Origin: Arachidicoccus sp.
GTDB taxonomy: Bacteria; Bacteroidota; Bacteroidia; Chitinophagales; Chitinophagaceae
Direction: 5' to 3'
NCBI GenBank assembly: GCA_028283605.1
Contig: JAPWKH010000030.1
Coordinates: forward strand, 1-64,000
Length of the DNA stretch: 64,000 nucleotides
The notes beneath the pieces were generated by a model, which worked only from the letters and a program-made list of their open reading frames with translations, ran no database searches and was not told the DNA's origin. Positions 1 to 9,900 of this stretch are shown piece after piece. Position 1 is the first letter of the stretch, and every line of letters begins with the position of its first letter. Both the position numbers and the translations under genes were made by a program.

Positions 1-671
1 TGTTGGTAGCCCGTGGAGACAACTATATCTGTCTGATCCAATTCATGAATTTCTTGGGTAAGATGTACAGTAATAAATTTATCGTCATTGATCATTACCT
101 CTTTGGTTCTATAACCGATGAGACTGATGACTAATACAGAATTTGAATCTGTAACATTTAGAGAAAAATTTCCGTCTTCATCAGTTATTGTACCTCTTTT
201 TGTCCCCTTTATCAATAAGGATACACCCGCCAAAGGGTTACCTGAGGAGTCTGTAACTTTTCCCTGCACTGTTTTTATAGGCATAAAGATGATAGAGTCA
301 GATATATACGGTTGTTTTTTCAGTTGAGCAGAAGCTAATGGCTTCTGTTTTAATGAGAGGATAATCGTTTGAGCGTCTATTTGATAATTAAACGGTTGCC
401 CTTTTATTAACTTATCCAAAAATTCAGTAAGCGGTTCCTGCTCGGCATGGATAGTTACGGGCTTGGCATATTGCAGAATCTTTTCATTCGCAAATACCAC
501 ATACCCCGTTTGCCTTCGGATGGTTTTGAACACTTCCTGAATCGATAAATTCTTTCCCTTGAGTGTCACAAATTGTCCGAATCCGGTAGCATGTACCTGC
601 ATGAAAAAAGTAGTGAGCAGAAAAAAAGTAAGTTTCATGACTAACAGTATCTTTTTGGTTGTTAATTTCAT
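1..671 (-). CDS. SusC/RagA-type TonB-dependent transporter, N-terminal part (locus 1)
   Basis: The reading frame starts at the ATG ending at 671 and stays open to the window edge, so only about 223 N-terminal residues are visible. It has a hydrophobic signal segment ending near VHATGFGQ, an STN (secretin/TonB short N-terminal) domain at about residues 30-100, then a carboxypeptidase-like plug extension (GKVTDSSGNPLAGVSLLIKG, then a SLIGYRTKE segment) and the start of the TonB-box/plug region (TDIVVSTGYQ). The family forms the outer-membrane barrel of SusCD nutrient importers. An STN domain points to trans-envelope signalling to a FecR/sigma pair, and such a pair lies directly upstream. Bases 15-235 are nearly identical to part of the second SusC gene near 9.8-10.03 kb. 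Confidence 0.9.
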   Translation of the reverse strand, partial: MKLTTKKILLVMKLTFFLLTTFFMQVHATGFGQFVTLKGKNLSIQEVFKTIRRQTGYVVFANEKILQYAKPVTIHAEQEPLTEFLDKLIKGQPFNYQIDAQTIILSLKQKPLASAQLKKQPYISDSIIFMPIKTVQGKVTDSSGNPLAGVSLLIKGTKRGTITDEDGNFSLNVTDSNSVLVISLIGYRTKEVMINDDKFITVHLTQEIHELDQTDIVVSTGYQ

Positions 672-735
672 AAATTGCAAAAGATTTAGTTGTGTAAAAT
701 GTGATTAACCTTGCGTTTGTACCTGCAAATCGTTG

Positions 736-767
736 ACCGGGAGCGCCTCCAACGCTGCCGGTTTTTT
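736..767. promoter_or_regulatory. GC-rich hairpin between fecR and susC (locus 1)
   Basis: Arms ACCGG-g-AGCG (736-745) and CGCT-g-CCGGT (753-762) enclose a 7-base loop, followed by a T run on the + strand (762-767). On the coding (-) strand it lies in the leader between fecR and susC, preceded by A residues. It could attenuate or protect the susC part of the message, or terminate antisense transcription. A similar hairpin sits at the equivalent place in locus 2. Confidence 0.55.
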
Positions 768-825
768 ATTGGTACAGTTTATTGTAATTATTTAAGATTT
801 TCTCATAATATGGTTTATTTTAGTT

Positions 826-2022
826 TTATTGTGAAATAATTAGTTTTCTGTCTTCCAATCTGTACTTCACATCCGTCAATTGCAATGCTTTTAATAATCC
901 GTTCAGGGAAATATTTTTATTGATCTGTCCGTAAAAATGAATATCTGGAATACGGTTTTGTTCATATACTACATCAATATCATACCATCTTTCCAATTGC
1001 CGCATGGCTTCTTCCAGGGATAATCCGTCAAAATCAAACAAGCCGTTCTTCCATGCCAGTATCTTGTCTTCGTCAATATTTTTATTCACCTGTACTGCTC
1101 CGTTCTGTTCGAGTTCCGCCTGCTCCCCCGGTTTCAGTAAATTTGCCGATTGTTGCCGGGTCGTCCTGAACTTGATGGAACCTTCAAACAAAGAAGTTGT
1201 CAGGCTGTTTTCATTGCTGTAAGCTTTAATATTAAAATGAGTGCCCAATACCTCTATCTCGGCTTTATTAGCGGCATTTACCTTAAACGGCATTGCTGCA
1301 TTTTTTGCAACTTCAAAATAAGCTTCTCCTGTAACGGAGACCCGTCGTTCTTTGCCCTTGAATAAAGTAGGATAAGTAACAGCACTTTCAGAGTTGATCC
1401 ATACATGAGATCCATCCGGCAACACCAGCGTGAACTGTCTTCCACGCGTAGTAGAAACAGTATTGAAAACCGCAGAATCTTTATTTACGTTAGAAGCTTT
1501 ATAGCTTAGTTGTCTGCCATTCATCACCACTTCGGCGCCGCCTTGTTGTGCGATAATCCCGTTGCCTGCGCTGTCCAATACTACTTTGGATCCGTCGGAT
1601 AATGTAAGTATGGCGCCGTTATGACCAGGCGGAATATCTGTTGTACGGACAATGCTTTGCTTAGTATAATTTAACTGCCGGTAAATAAATAAACTAATAG
1701 CGAGGAATAGGATAACTGATGCCGCAGACCATACAGCACGAAGCGTTATTCGTTTTTGTATAAATTGTTGTTCTCCATCTAAATGAACAAATGTGTTTTC
1801 ATTATCAACCGGATGCAGAATTCGTTCAATGACAGCCGATATATGTTCACTATCCGGCAAGTCCAATAAGGGCGGGTTTTGTAAATATTCTTCAATTATT
1901 TCGTCAAGCAATGTTTTATTCCTTTCATCGGTTACAAATAATAGGAATTCTTCCCGTTCATTTTGGGAAAGTTTGCCTTTAAAACGATTTTCAAATAAAT
2001 ATTTCAGCCGTTCTTTATTCAT
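826..2022 (-). CDS. FecR-family anti-sigma factor (locus 1)
   Basis: Inner-membrane anti-sigma factor expected to hold the adjacent ECF sigma factor inactive until the SusC STN domain signals. The 398-residue length is typical. The N-terminal cytoplasmic part is followed by one membrane helix at about residues 95-114, then a periplasmic FecR domain (STTRGRQFTLVLPDG, VTGEAYFEV, LGTHFNIKAY, LKPGEQAEL) and a C-terminal DUF4974 domain (LAWKNGLFDFDGLSLEEAMR, ERWYDIDVVY). Start is the ATG at 2022. It lies 67 bp downstream of the sigma gene and about 150 bp upstream of susC, all on the same strand, the classical order. Confidence 0.95.
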   Translation of the reverse strand: MNKERLKYLFENRFKGKLSQNEREEFLLFVTDERNKTLLDEIIEEYLQNPPLLDLPDSEHISAVIERILHPVDNENTFVHLDGEQQFIQKRITLRAVWSAASVILFLAISLFIYRQLNYTKQSIVRTTDIPPGHNGAILTLSDGSKVVLDSAGNGIIAQQGGAEVVMNGRQLSYKASNVNKDSAVFNTVSTTRGRQFTLVLPDGSHVWINSESAVTYPTLFKGKERRVSVTGEAYFEVAKNAAMPFKVNAANKAEIEVLGTHFNIKAYSNENSLTTSLFEGSIKFRTTRQQSANLLKPGEQAELEQNGAVQVNKNIDEDKILAWKNGLFDFDGLSLEEAMRQLERWYDIDVVYEQNRIPDIHFYGQINKNISLNGLLKALQLTDVKYRLEDRKLIISQ

Positions 2023-2089
2023 ATAGTATAATTTAAAGAGCCGGTAAGGATGAAAATGGGTATATGCAAACCGGAAAAATTTAAAAGAA

Positions 2090-2704
2090 TTATTTCGGCA
2101 GTTGTTGCATAATCAGGAGAATCACTAAAGCCGGCAGCAATTCCGGCGCATTTTTCTGGCAATAAGCCCGGATATGCAGATTAGCCAAGGCGAGATATTT
2201 CTTAACGCTTTCGGGACTCAATTGCATTAGTGCAGCAATATGTTTCCTGGAAAGATCAGACTGTTTGCTTAGCTGATAAACACGTTTTTGCTGTTCCGGC
2301 AAAGAATCCACTGCCGCTTCATAAACACCTCGTATCCTGTCTTTTTGCATTTCCAGATCATGGTTATCCATCGGGTCGAAACTGTCTTCAGCATTGGTAG
2401 TATTCTGCAACATTTCCATGCGCACTTTTTTCTGCAATGCTTTATACGCCTGATTTCTAGCCACAATAAAAAGGTAAGATTCAAAATTTTCAATGGCAGT
2501 AAGTTTCTCTTTGCTTAACCATAGCTTGAGAAAGACATCCTGTACCGTCTCTTCCGCCAGATAACCGGAAGCGGTAATGAATAATGTTGCCCGATAAACC
2601 GATGGATAATATTGATGAAAGATGGCTGTAAATGCTTGCTCATCTCCAAGGGAGATTCGCGACAATAACTCATTAATATTGTTAACGGATGCTGTAAAAG
2701 GCAT
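2090..2704 (-). CDS. RNA polymerase ECF sigma factor (locus 1)
   Basis: 204 residues with sigma region 2 (DEQAFTAIFHQYYPSVYRA, then ETVQDVFLKLW) and region 4 (SLPEQQKRVYQLSKQSDLS, then a helix-turn-helix around HIAALMQLSPESVKKYL). It belongs to the Bacteroidota-expanded ECF family that works with FecR and SusC. It is expected to direct transcription of the susC/susD operon downstream. The ATG at 2704 lies only a few bases below a TATCTTTG box, so the leader should be very short. Complete, with no internal damage. Confidence 0.95.
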   Translation of the reverse strand: MPFTASVNNINELLSRISLGDEQAFTAIFHQYYPSVYRATLFITASGYLAEETVQDVFLKLWLSKEKLTAIENFESYLFIVARNQAYKALQKKVRMEMLQNTTNAEDSFDPMDNHDLEMQKDRIRGVYEAAVDSLPEQQKRVYQLSKQSDLSRKHIAALMQLSPESVKKYLALANLHIRAYCQKNAPELLPALVILLIMQQLPK

Positions 2705-2709
2705 GTTAA

Positions 2710-2736
2710 CAAAGATAGCGGAAATAAGAATTACAA
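2710..2736 (-). promoter_or_regulatory. Candidate Bacteroidota promoter of the sigma gene
   Basis: On the minus strand TTG (734-736 of the 2 kb block) is followed after 16 bases by TATCTTTG (2717-2710), matching the TAnnTTTG -7 consensus. The spacer is slightly shorter than usual. The box ends 6 bases above the sigma ATG. Confidence 0.45.
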
Positions 2737-2864
2737 CGGATTGGTTTCAAAATCAGAAACGGCTCGCGTGAACATGACTTCCAGGATGCATATTAGATTT
2801 TATTTTTTATTGCTTGTCTTTAACAACTAAAACGTCAAATAGACTTACCTCAATAAGTTGGAGA

Positions 2865-2894
2865 CATAGATTTATGAACTGGCATAAATCTATG
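2865..2894. repeat. Perfect 12-bp inverted repeat at the end of the IS3 remnant
   Basis: CATAGATTTATG (2865-2876) and CATAAATCTATG (2883-2894) are perfect reverse complements with a 6-base loop. The second arm overlaps the transposase stop codon (2890-2892). It may be a terminator or the decayed end of the insertion sequence. Confidence 0.6.
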
Positions 2895-3260
2895 CATATT
2901 GTTCAATATATTTCATTTCCTTTTCAAAAGGTGTTTGATAATTAAGAGAAGAGCGCCTTTATTTTCCTGTTATACCAAATCTCATTAATGTCAAAGATAG
3001 CCGCTTCTGCCTCTTTTTTTGTGCGGAAAGTTTTATGGTACACAAGTTCTGTTTTTAGTATCTTGAAGAAACATTACCCATTGTTAATCTTTATTTTCAA
3101 AGGTATTCGTGATTGCTACGCAATTGAGAAGGTGCATTATCCCAACAGTTTCCCTTTCGGCTCATACTCTGAGTAATATTCAAATCGGCAAGTTTCTCCC
3201 TGAAAAGTTCACAACCATATTGTATGTCTTCGACGAGAATGAAACAAGGTTTCCTTTCTT
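2890..3260 (-). pseudogene. IS3-family transposase (orfB) C-terminal remnant
   Basis: Minus-strand translation in pieces gives typical IS3/IS150 integrase-core C-terminal motifs: YGCELFREKLADLNI followed by QSMSRKGNCWDNAP, then FFKILKTELVYHKTF and EAAIFDINEIWYNRK, then RRSSLNYQTPFEKEMKYIEQ before the stop at 2890. The pieces lie in different frames: an insertion of about 25 bases follows the DNAP motif and a one-base slip follows YNRK. The catalytic front part is absent, so this is a dead fragment. The rest of the 2705-3490 gap holds nothing else recognisable. Confidence 0.8.
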
Positions 3261-3494
3261 GGTACCAATGCACCTCCGTTTATTCGCGAATCCCTGCGCC
3301 ATTTATTCAACAAGTCTGCGCCTATATTTAATTCATTGGCTACATAACTTACACTTTTACATAAGCAACTCTACTGCCTTTTTTTAAATGATTCTTCAAA
3401 TACGCTTTCTATTGTAAGACTAATTTAATTGATTAATTAATCACAGCCGCCGCCTCTCTAAGTTAGCAACGCGAGTCACAGCGAGATACATATC

Positions 3495-3526
3495 TTGCCA
3501 ATAGCTGGATTGAACGTATAATTTCG
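3495..3526 (+). promoter_or_regulatory. Candidate promoter of the small secreted protein gene
   Basis: TTG (3495-3497), a 21-base spacer, then TAATTTCG (3519-3526), close to the Bacteroidota TTG/TAnnTTTG pattern. The start codon is 50 bases downstream. Confidence 0.5.
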
Positions 3527-3576
3527 CCCAACAATTTAAGTACATATGATCAAGATTAAATTTTAAATTTATAAAA

Positions 3577-3903
3577 ATGAAAAAGTATTTCATTGGCTGC
3601 ATGGGTGTGATAATGGCCATCGCCGCAAGCGCATTTACAGTTATTAAAAACAAGGCTGCCGGAGACCAATTTGGTGATAACGGGAATTCTGGTTCATCTT
3701 GCCAGTATAATAAGCTGTCAAGTTCATATAACAACACCCTGTGTGACAATGAAGCACGCACACCATGCACTTACCAAGTGACAGATGAGGGCGCATCACA
3801 TATCACCGCGAGTGCCTATTCTTCAACTGACATGGCTACATTTCTGGCAAATGGATGGGTAGAAAAGATCGGAACCGAAAGTGGTATATACAATGGCAAC
3901 TAA
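3577..3903 (+). CDS. Small secreted Cys-containing protein (DUF6520-like)
   Basis: 108 residues. The N-terminus is a signal peptide (KKYFIGCMGVIMAIAASAFT), followed by KNKAAGD and a polar mature part with three cysteines (about C42, C56, C64) in the pattern SSCQYN, TLCDNE, TPCTYQV. It resembles the small Bacteroidota DUF6520 family, of unknown function; this is recognition by eye. It is transcribed toward the TlpA-like thioredoxin-fold gene that ends the susCD operon and has its own promoter-like sequence. An envelope thioredoxin next to a small Cys protein suggests a thiol relationship, but that is inference. Confidence 0.7.
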   Translation: MKKYFIGCMGVIMAIAASAFTVIKNKAAGDQFGDNGNSGSSCQYNKLSSSYNNTLCDNEARTPCTYQVTDEGASHITASAYSSTDMATFLANGWVEKIGTESGIYNGN

Positions 3904-3972
3904 CTCAAGGGATAGCTTCCAAGGCGATGGAAATGATGAAATCTTTCTATCACTTTTGTTTTTTTAATAATA

Positions 3973-5553
3973 TTATTTATCCTTCGTCATCAAAAGATCC
4001 TTTAATCCATTTTGGATACTGTTTGCTAAATTTACAGACGAATCCGAGACTCCCGCTCTAGGTGCAGGCACACTGGATTTGTATAGTTTTCCATTGAGCA
4101 TAATCATGATGCGAGGATAGGCGGATATCATATACCTTTTGATCAGGGAATGCATATTTCCTTTTCCTTCTGTATATAGATTCAGCTCACCTGTATGCGT
4201 GTATAGTCCCTGTTTTATACTCTTTTTCCATACATTAAAATCTGAATCGATAGAGATCGTTACGAAAACTACCAGTGGGTTATCCTTATAAGCGTTAATG
4301 ATACGCTCCATGGCAGGTTGCATGACTATACAATTTTCACAGCCGGTAAACCAGAAATCCATTATGACCAATTTACCATCAAAATCGCCCTTGTGATAAA
4401 TCCGTCCAGAGGAATCCATCAATTGAAAGTCATAGAATGGCTTTCCCGGCCTGTTTTGTAGGTTGATATTCTTATATAATTTTCCGTAAATAGAGCTTCC
4501 GAAGATTGTGCGGCTGTCAGCATCCATAATTGTTTTTATTTCCGGGCGAATATCTTTAAAGACAAGAAACGTCAGTAAATACAATTGTCTTTTTATATCT
4601 TGGGACTCAAATAGTTGCTTCTCATTAGACAGCAACAATTCAAGATTCATTTCAACATAAGATGACTTCCTCAAATTCAACAGAATTTGTGAATTCATAT
4701 AGGATTTTTCATATAGGTATTCCGTATATAATGGTGTGTATAACAGGTATTTTTTCGGAATGTCGGCAAATAAGCTGTCTGCATCGGTTCGAAAATATTT
4801 CCTGAGATAATATTCAAAAAGAGAATCCACTCGACCGGATTTCCACTGAGCCATAAGAATTCCCCTCATGTTTGAGAATATGGCGCTGAAATGCTGTGAA
4901 AGGCATGATGCAGAAAGTATATTATATATATCATTCCCCAATAAAAATTTATGAGATTTTACGATATTCATTTTTTTGAGGCACATTTCCTTGTCCAGCG
5001 AATCCCATCTTTCAAAAGCAGCTTGATATTTACCTTCCCTCATTAATCCTATTGTTTGCGCATCATCCGCAACTCCTTTCTTATTAAATAAATCAAACTG
5101 TAGATTCAGCTTGACCGCACCCTCTCCCTTGAAATATGTATTGTTCTCATCAACATACATTTTAACACTTGTTCCCTTTTCCAAAACATATACGTTGTAA
5201 TACGTGTATATGATATTTCCAATCTTTCCCGGTACTGCCAGTGCTATGTTCATGTAATAAAAATGCCTTGTCGCAGAAAACCGGATATTTATATTACCAC
5301 ACCCCAACAGCCGCTCTTTTATGTATTTCACGGAAGGAAGCCTAGCCATATGGAGGGAATTAAAAGGATGTTCAGACACCATTATCCGAATAAATGCAGC
5401 AGAATCTGTCAATTCCTGCAGACCTGGTGAAAGGATTGCCGTTATTGATATTGAATCATTCTGATTTTCAGATTTATATTTTGCACAGACCTGATTTTTA
5501 ATGCTTACCCATAACAATAAAGTAAACAGTAAATATATTATTACTTTTTTCAT
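3973..5553 (-). CDS. TlpA-like thioredoxin-fold protein
   Basis: 526 residues with an N-terminal signal segment (KKVIIYLLFTLLLWVS), a roughly 350-residue middle part with no recognised domain, and a C-terminal TlpA/AhpC-like thioredoxin domain. The redox motif is CENC at about residues 405-408 in the context IMDFWFTGCENCIVMQPAME; a later SAYPRIMIMLNGK supplies the cis-proline region. It is predicted to act as an envelope thiol-disulfide oxidoreductase. It begins 8 bp after the susD-like gene, so it is probably the last gene of the susC-susD operon of locus 2. Such long TlpA proteins next to SusCD pairs are frequent in Bacteroidota, and their substrates are generally unknown. Confidence 0.85.
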   Translation of the reverse strand: MKKVIIYLLFTLLLWVSIKNQVCAKYKSENQNDSISITAILSPGLQELTDSAAFIRIMVSEHPFNSLHMARLPSVKYIKERLLGCGNINIRFSATRHFYYMNIALAVPGKIGNIIYTYYNVYVLEKGTSVKMYVDENNTYFKGEGAVKLNLQFDLFNKKGVADDAQTIGLMREGKYQAAFERWDSLDKEMCLKKMNIVKSHKFLLGNDIYNILSASCLSQHFSAIFSNMRGILMAQWKSGRVDSLFEYYLRKYFRTDADSLFADIPKKYLLYTPLYTEYLYEKSYMNSQILLNLRKSSYVEMNLELLLSNEKQLFESQDIKRQLYLLTFLVFKDIRPEIKTIMDADSRTIFGSSIYGKLYKNINLQNRPGKPFYDFQLMDSSGRIYHKGDFDGKLVIMDFWFTGCENCIVMQPAMERIINAYKDNPLVVFVTISIDSDFNVWKKSIKQGLYTHTGELNLYTEGKGNMHSLIKRYMISAYPRIMIMLNGKLYKSSVPAPRAGVSDSSVNLANSIQNGLKDLLMTKDK

Positions 5554-5561
5554 ATGATATT

Positions 5562-6941
5562 TTAATTTCTGACATTTTGAGTTATTCCACTCAATGCGAT
5601 TTCATCGGAAGGAATATTGAATACATAGTTCGGACTGTTCGCTTCTAATCGATACATTTCTCCATCCAGATTTCTGGTGAGCGTTATGTTGGCGCCTTCT
5701 CTATTAAGCCTTTTTAGATCAGACCATCTCAGCCCCCTCCATATCAATTCCTTTCGTCTTTCCATTAAAATTGCAGACAAAAGACTATCCTTGTCCGCAA
5801 AGATTCTTGGACCATAAGTTCCGGTACGGTATCTTTTATACAACAGTTTGTTGAGATCATCAACAGCAATGTTCATGTAACCCAACCGAGCAGCACCTTC
5901 CGCTCGGATAAGGAACATCTCATCAACACTCAAACCAGTATAAGGATAAAGCCCAGTGCCATAATAGCCGCCTCTCATAGTCACATTATTGTAAGTCCTC
6001 GTCCGGAAATAAACATTTAGACGTAGGTCATTACTTTCATAGGCTCTAAGGAGATTGGAATCCACGGCAATCATACGACTATTGTTTCCTACGACAGTTG
6101 CGGTATATTTAAGAACTTGACTGGTCGTATAAATCGATTCCACATTGTCATTTGCAAACGGGTAATTTGAGTTGGCATTTAAAGTGTTGTAATCTATAAG
6201 CGTATCATGGAGAGAAAGAGCACTGTCTGCATAAGAGTAAGCCTTATCATAAACTCTCATATATAGGAAAATTCTTGCCAACAGACCATACGCTGCACTT
6301 TTAGAAGGTTGGTTAGGATGCCCGCTCGGATATTGAGCCGGCAGTAAACGAATAGACGCACCTACATCTTCCAAGATACGATCAAAACAATCTTTGACAC
6401 TAGACCTCGCTTCATTGTTATCAATGCCTGAATGGAGTTTTAAAGGCACTCCCAAATCAGAGGAATATGTTGCACTGTCATAGGCTGGGGAGAAATTCCT
6501 GACAAGGTCATAGTATTCATACGCCCGAACAAAGTAGGCCCATCCCTTTACAAAATTAAACTCTGTATTTCCAATAGAATCCTTGAGTGTGGCCAAACCA
6601 TCCAAAACATTATTCGCATAAAAAATAGCAGAATAAGGATCATTCCAGTCTTTTACTGCAACGTCTCCACCAAAAACATCCTTACCCCAGATATAGGATT
6701 GGCGTTCCGTAGCTGTAGTTGCAGCCTGCCACCCACTTTTGTTGAGATAATAATACTCATCACTGGCAAGTTGTCCCAAGGCACCAGTAGACTGGTATAC
6801 TATTACATTTTCCAACATAGCCCTAAAGTCACTGACTGTTTGGGGAATTACAATGGAAGAACTGGATTTTTTATCCAAAAAATCTTTGTTACAAGCCATA
6901 ATCAAGGCCATCATAACGATAAGTAATATTGTTGCTTTCAC
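5562..6941 (-). CDS. SusD/RagB-type nutrient-binding outer-membrane lipoprotein (locus 2)
   Basis: 459 residues. A short lipoprotein signal (ILLIVMMALIMAC, Cys at about 17) is followed by the helical TPR-like SusD fold: FVKGWAYFVRAYEYYDLVRN in the N-terminal half and LMERRKELIWRGLRWSDLKR near the C-terminus are hallmark motifs. It should cap the SusC barrel outside the cell and bind the substrate, whose nature cannot be read here. The likely start is GTG at 6941; the next Met would cut into the signal peptide. It sits 17 bp after the SusC stop. Confidence 0.92.
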   Translation of the reverse strand: MKATILLIVMMALIMACNKDFLDKKSSSSIVIPQTVSDFRAMLENVIVYQSTGALGQLASDEYYYLNKSGWQAATTATERQSYIWGKDVFGGDVAVKDWNDPYSAIFYANNVLDGLATLKDSIGNTEFNFVKGWAYFVRAYEYYDLVRNFSPAYDSATYSSDLGVPLKLHSGIDNNEARSSVKDCFDRILEDVGASIRLLPAQYPSGHPNQPSKSAAYGLLARIFLYMRVYDKAYSYADSALSLHDTLIDYNTLNANSNYPFANDNVESIYTTSQVLKYTATVVGNNSRMIAVDSNLLRAYESNDLRLNVYFRTRTYNNVTMRGGYYGTGLYPYTGLSVDEMFLIRAEGAARLGYMNIAVDDLNKLLYKRYRTGTYGPRIFADKDSLLSAILMERRKELIWRGLRWSDLKRLNREGANITLTRNLDGEMYRLEANSPNYVFNIPSDEIALSGITQNVRN

Positions 6942-6958
6942 TTCTGATTAGTTTTAGG

Positions 6959-9900
6959 TTAAAAATTGACTCTTAGGCCGATTGCAAAGGTTCTTGGCGA
7001 GGGAATTCCCGATGTGACGTCAGGATCAAGGCGGTATCTATTGGAACGCCACAGAATGCCGAGATTATTGGCATATAGATAAATGCTGGCATCGGAAAAA
7101 GGCGTTTTTGGGAGAATTCTTCTATCCAAATCGAAAGCCAACCTTATATCCTGTAAACGAATATGATCGCCTTTCATCACGACGGACTCAGACTGGTTGT
7201 AAAAAATGTCTCGATTGCTATTGGAGGGATACACTAAAGAAGGAACATTTGTGATACGCTCATCATCGGTCTTCTGCCATCTCAAAGCATAGTCCGACTG
7301 TTGATAATTTCCCGAAAACAATGCAGAATAGCTAATAGATGATCTTTTAAAATAATACCCGAATTTGTAAAGAAGATTGAATGACAGTTCAATAAAACGA
7401 TAACGAAAAGTATTTCTTATACTTCCGAAAACGGTTGGAGTGGCACTTCCTTTAAATACAATTGCAGTTGAATCATTATTGTTTACCATACCGCTATAGT
7501 CTTTACTCAACGCGCCATTTGAATATCCTTGTGGATTTCCCTCACCATCCAATGCCGCCCATCTAAATGCCCATAAGGAATTAATGGGATAACCGACAAT
7601 CGGAGATATTAGGGAACTCACAATATTATAGTTGGAACCTGCCGCAACCTTATAGTCCATCACTTTATTTTTGTTGGCGTTAAGTATAAAAATCGAAGAC
7701 CAACTAAAGTTTTTGTGTCTGATATTGTTGGAGGTTAACTGAAAATCCCATCCATGCGCCTTTGTATTGGCAGAATTACCTGTAAAACTGGTTATTCCTG
7801 TTTGGGGCGCAATGGGACTTGTTCCGATCAGATCTTCCCCATTTTTAATGTAATACTCAATCGTACCGGAGAGAACATTATCCTTCAGTGAAAATTCCAC
7901 GCCGAGATTAATATTTTTTACTTTTTCCCACCGTAGGGATGGATTAGGGGGATTTACAATGGAATAAGCTTGGCTTCCCCATGCATTTAATCCATAATAC
8001 GAACTTGTCAGCAATGCCGACAGGCTGTTATTAACCAACCCATTGAATCCATAAGTGGCGGTCAATTTTAAATGTGACAGCCAGTCTACGTGGTAAAATC
8101 TTTCCCTGTCTGCATTCCAACCGATGCCGATGCTTCCCAGCGGGACGCCTTTCTGGTTGGCGGAGACGCCGAAGAGATTGGACTCGTCCCGGCGCAGACT
8201 GCCCGTCAGCAGGTAACGACCATCATAGGCATAGGCGATATTGCCATAATAGGAACGGTTGCGGTTCTCGCTATAACTTTGGCTGATGCCACTGGATATA
8301 CGACCCATATTATATCCATAGTAATACGGGAAATAGGTCAGGTAGTCCACATCTGTACCCGTGGCGGAATTGGGGTCATAACCGTACACATTGTTGGCAT
8401 AATAATCGGTTTTATCCTGCCTTACTTCAAAACCCGCGATGGCAGTAAAGGAATGTTTGCCAAGGAATGTCTTGTCAAAATTAAGCTGTGCCCGTCCGTA
8501 ATGTGATTTCGTTTGCGAATGGGAACGGTTCAGTATGTCACCCAAGGGAATGGGGCGCGTAACCGTCCCTGTTGACCAGTTGATCTGCGCGAGGCTGTTG
8601 ATACGGTTGCGGGTGTAAAAGGAATTTTGGTCATAGTCATTGAGCTGGTCGTACAGCGTCTGGTAATACTGGTAGTTGACCGCCGCATACAGGAACGGGA
8701 ACAGCTTATACGTGATACCCGTATTGACACGGATGTCCGTGGTGGATTGCGTCAGCCTATTGTATTTTTTCCGGAGCTCATCCAAAGGGCTGAATCCCCA
8801 AGGCTGTAGTAATCCTCTTCCGGCCGTATCGGTGTAAGCCGGATTCAATCCCTGCCGTGATGCTACATAAAGCGCATTGCCATGGGTATCCGCAAACTGC
8901 TCATAAGGATAATCCACACTGAAAGGCATCAGGCTTTTGTAATCCTTGGTATTGGACTTGTTGAAAGCGATATTGGCATCGATTTTCAGTTTACTGTCCA
9001 ACAGGTTATAACTGTTGTTAGCATTGAGGGTAATGCGGTCATTGGACGAGCCTACTGTACTGGAAATATTCTTGTCGTATCCGGCGGAAAGGTAATAAGA
9101 CTGTGTGGGCCCGCCACCGCTGACATTGAGGTTGTATTGCTGTATCACACTGTTTCGGTAAAAATATTTGTTGAGATCCTTACGTACGTCCTGCCCTGCC
9201 AGTGTTGCCATACGGCTGGCGGAATCCTCTGTGGAAATTACCCCGTTGCGCCTGTCCAGCATAATCTGCACTGCCGGGGAAATGGTCGTGTAGCCCGTAG
9301 AGATATTGCTGTTGTAATAGCCTTTGTTGAACAGGTACTGATCTACCTCCAGGTATTCCGCCGAGCTCAGCTGCGGCTGGTAATACAGGTCGGGCTTGCT
9401 GCCAAATGTCAGGTTGGAGGTCAGGGACAGTTTTGGCTTCCGGTTAAGCTTTCCTTTCTTGGTGGTGATGACGATCACGCCGTTGCCCGCCGAGGAACCC
9501 CAGATGCTCGCTGCCGCTGCGTCTTTCAATACCGTGACGCTTTCCACATCATTGGGATTGAGGCTGGACAGTTCGCCCACGTAGGGGAAATTGTCCACCA
9601 CTATCAGCGGCGACGTACCGGAGTATATCGTGCTCTTTCCACGTACCGTGATACCGTTGGCATTACCTGCCTTGGGATCAAACAATAAACCGTTGGTCAC
9701 GCCCTGCAAGTGCGTCAGTATGTCTGAACCGACTGCACGGTTAAACAACTTATTGTCAACAACGGTAAAGCTCCCCGTTGCCCGTTCCTTCGGTATAGAT
9801 TGATAACCCGTATTGACAACTATATCTGTCTGATCCAATTCATGAATTTCTTGGGTAAGATGTACAGTAATAAATTGTTCATCATTGATCATTACCTCTT

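Noticed and set aside
3441-3770. Minus-strand frame opposite the small secreted protein
   Set aside because: The + strand frame has a signal peptide, promoter and family resemblance; the minus frame has none.
8090-9688. Long + strand open frames opposite the locus 2 susC gene (8090-8506, 8882-9688)
   Set aside because: They are antisense shadows in the GC-richer section of susC; the products show no family motif, and the minus frame is clearly the coding one.
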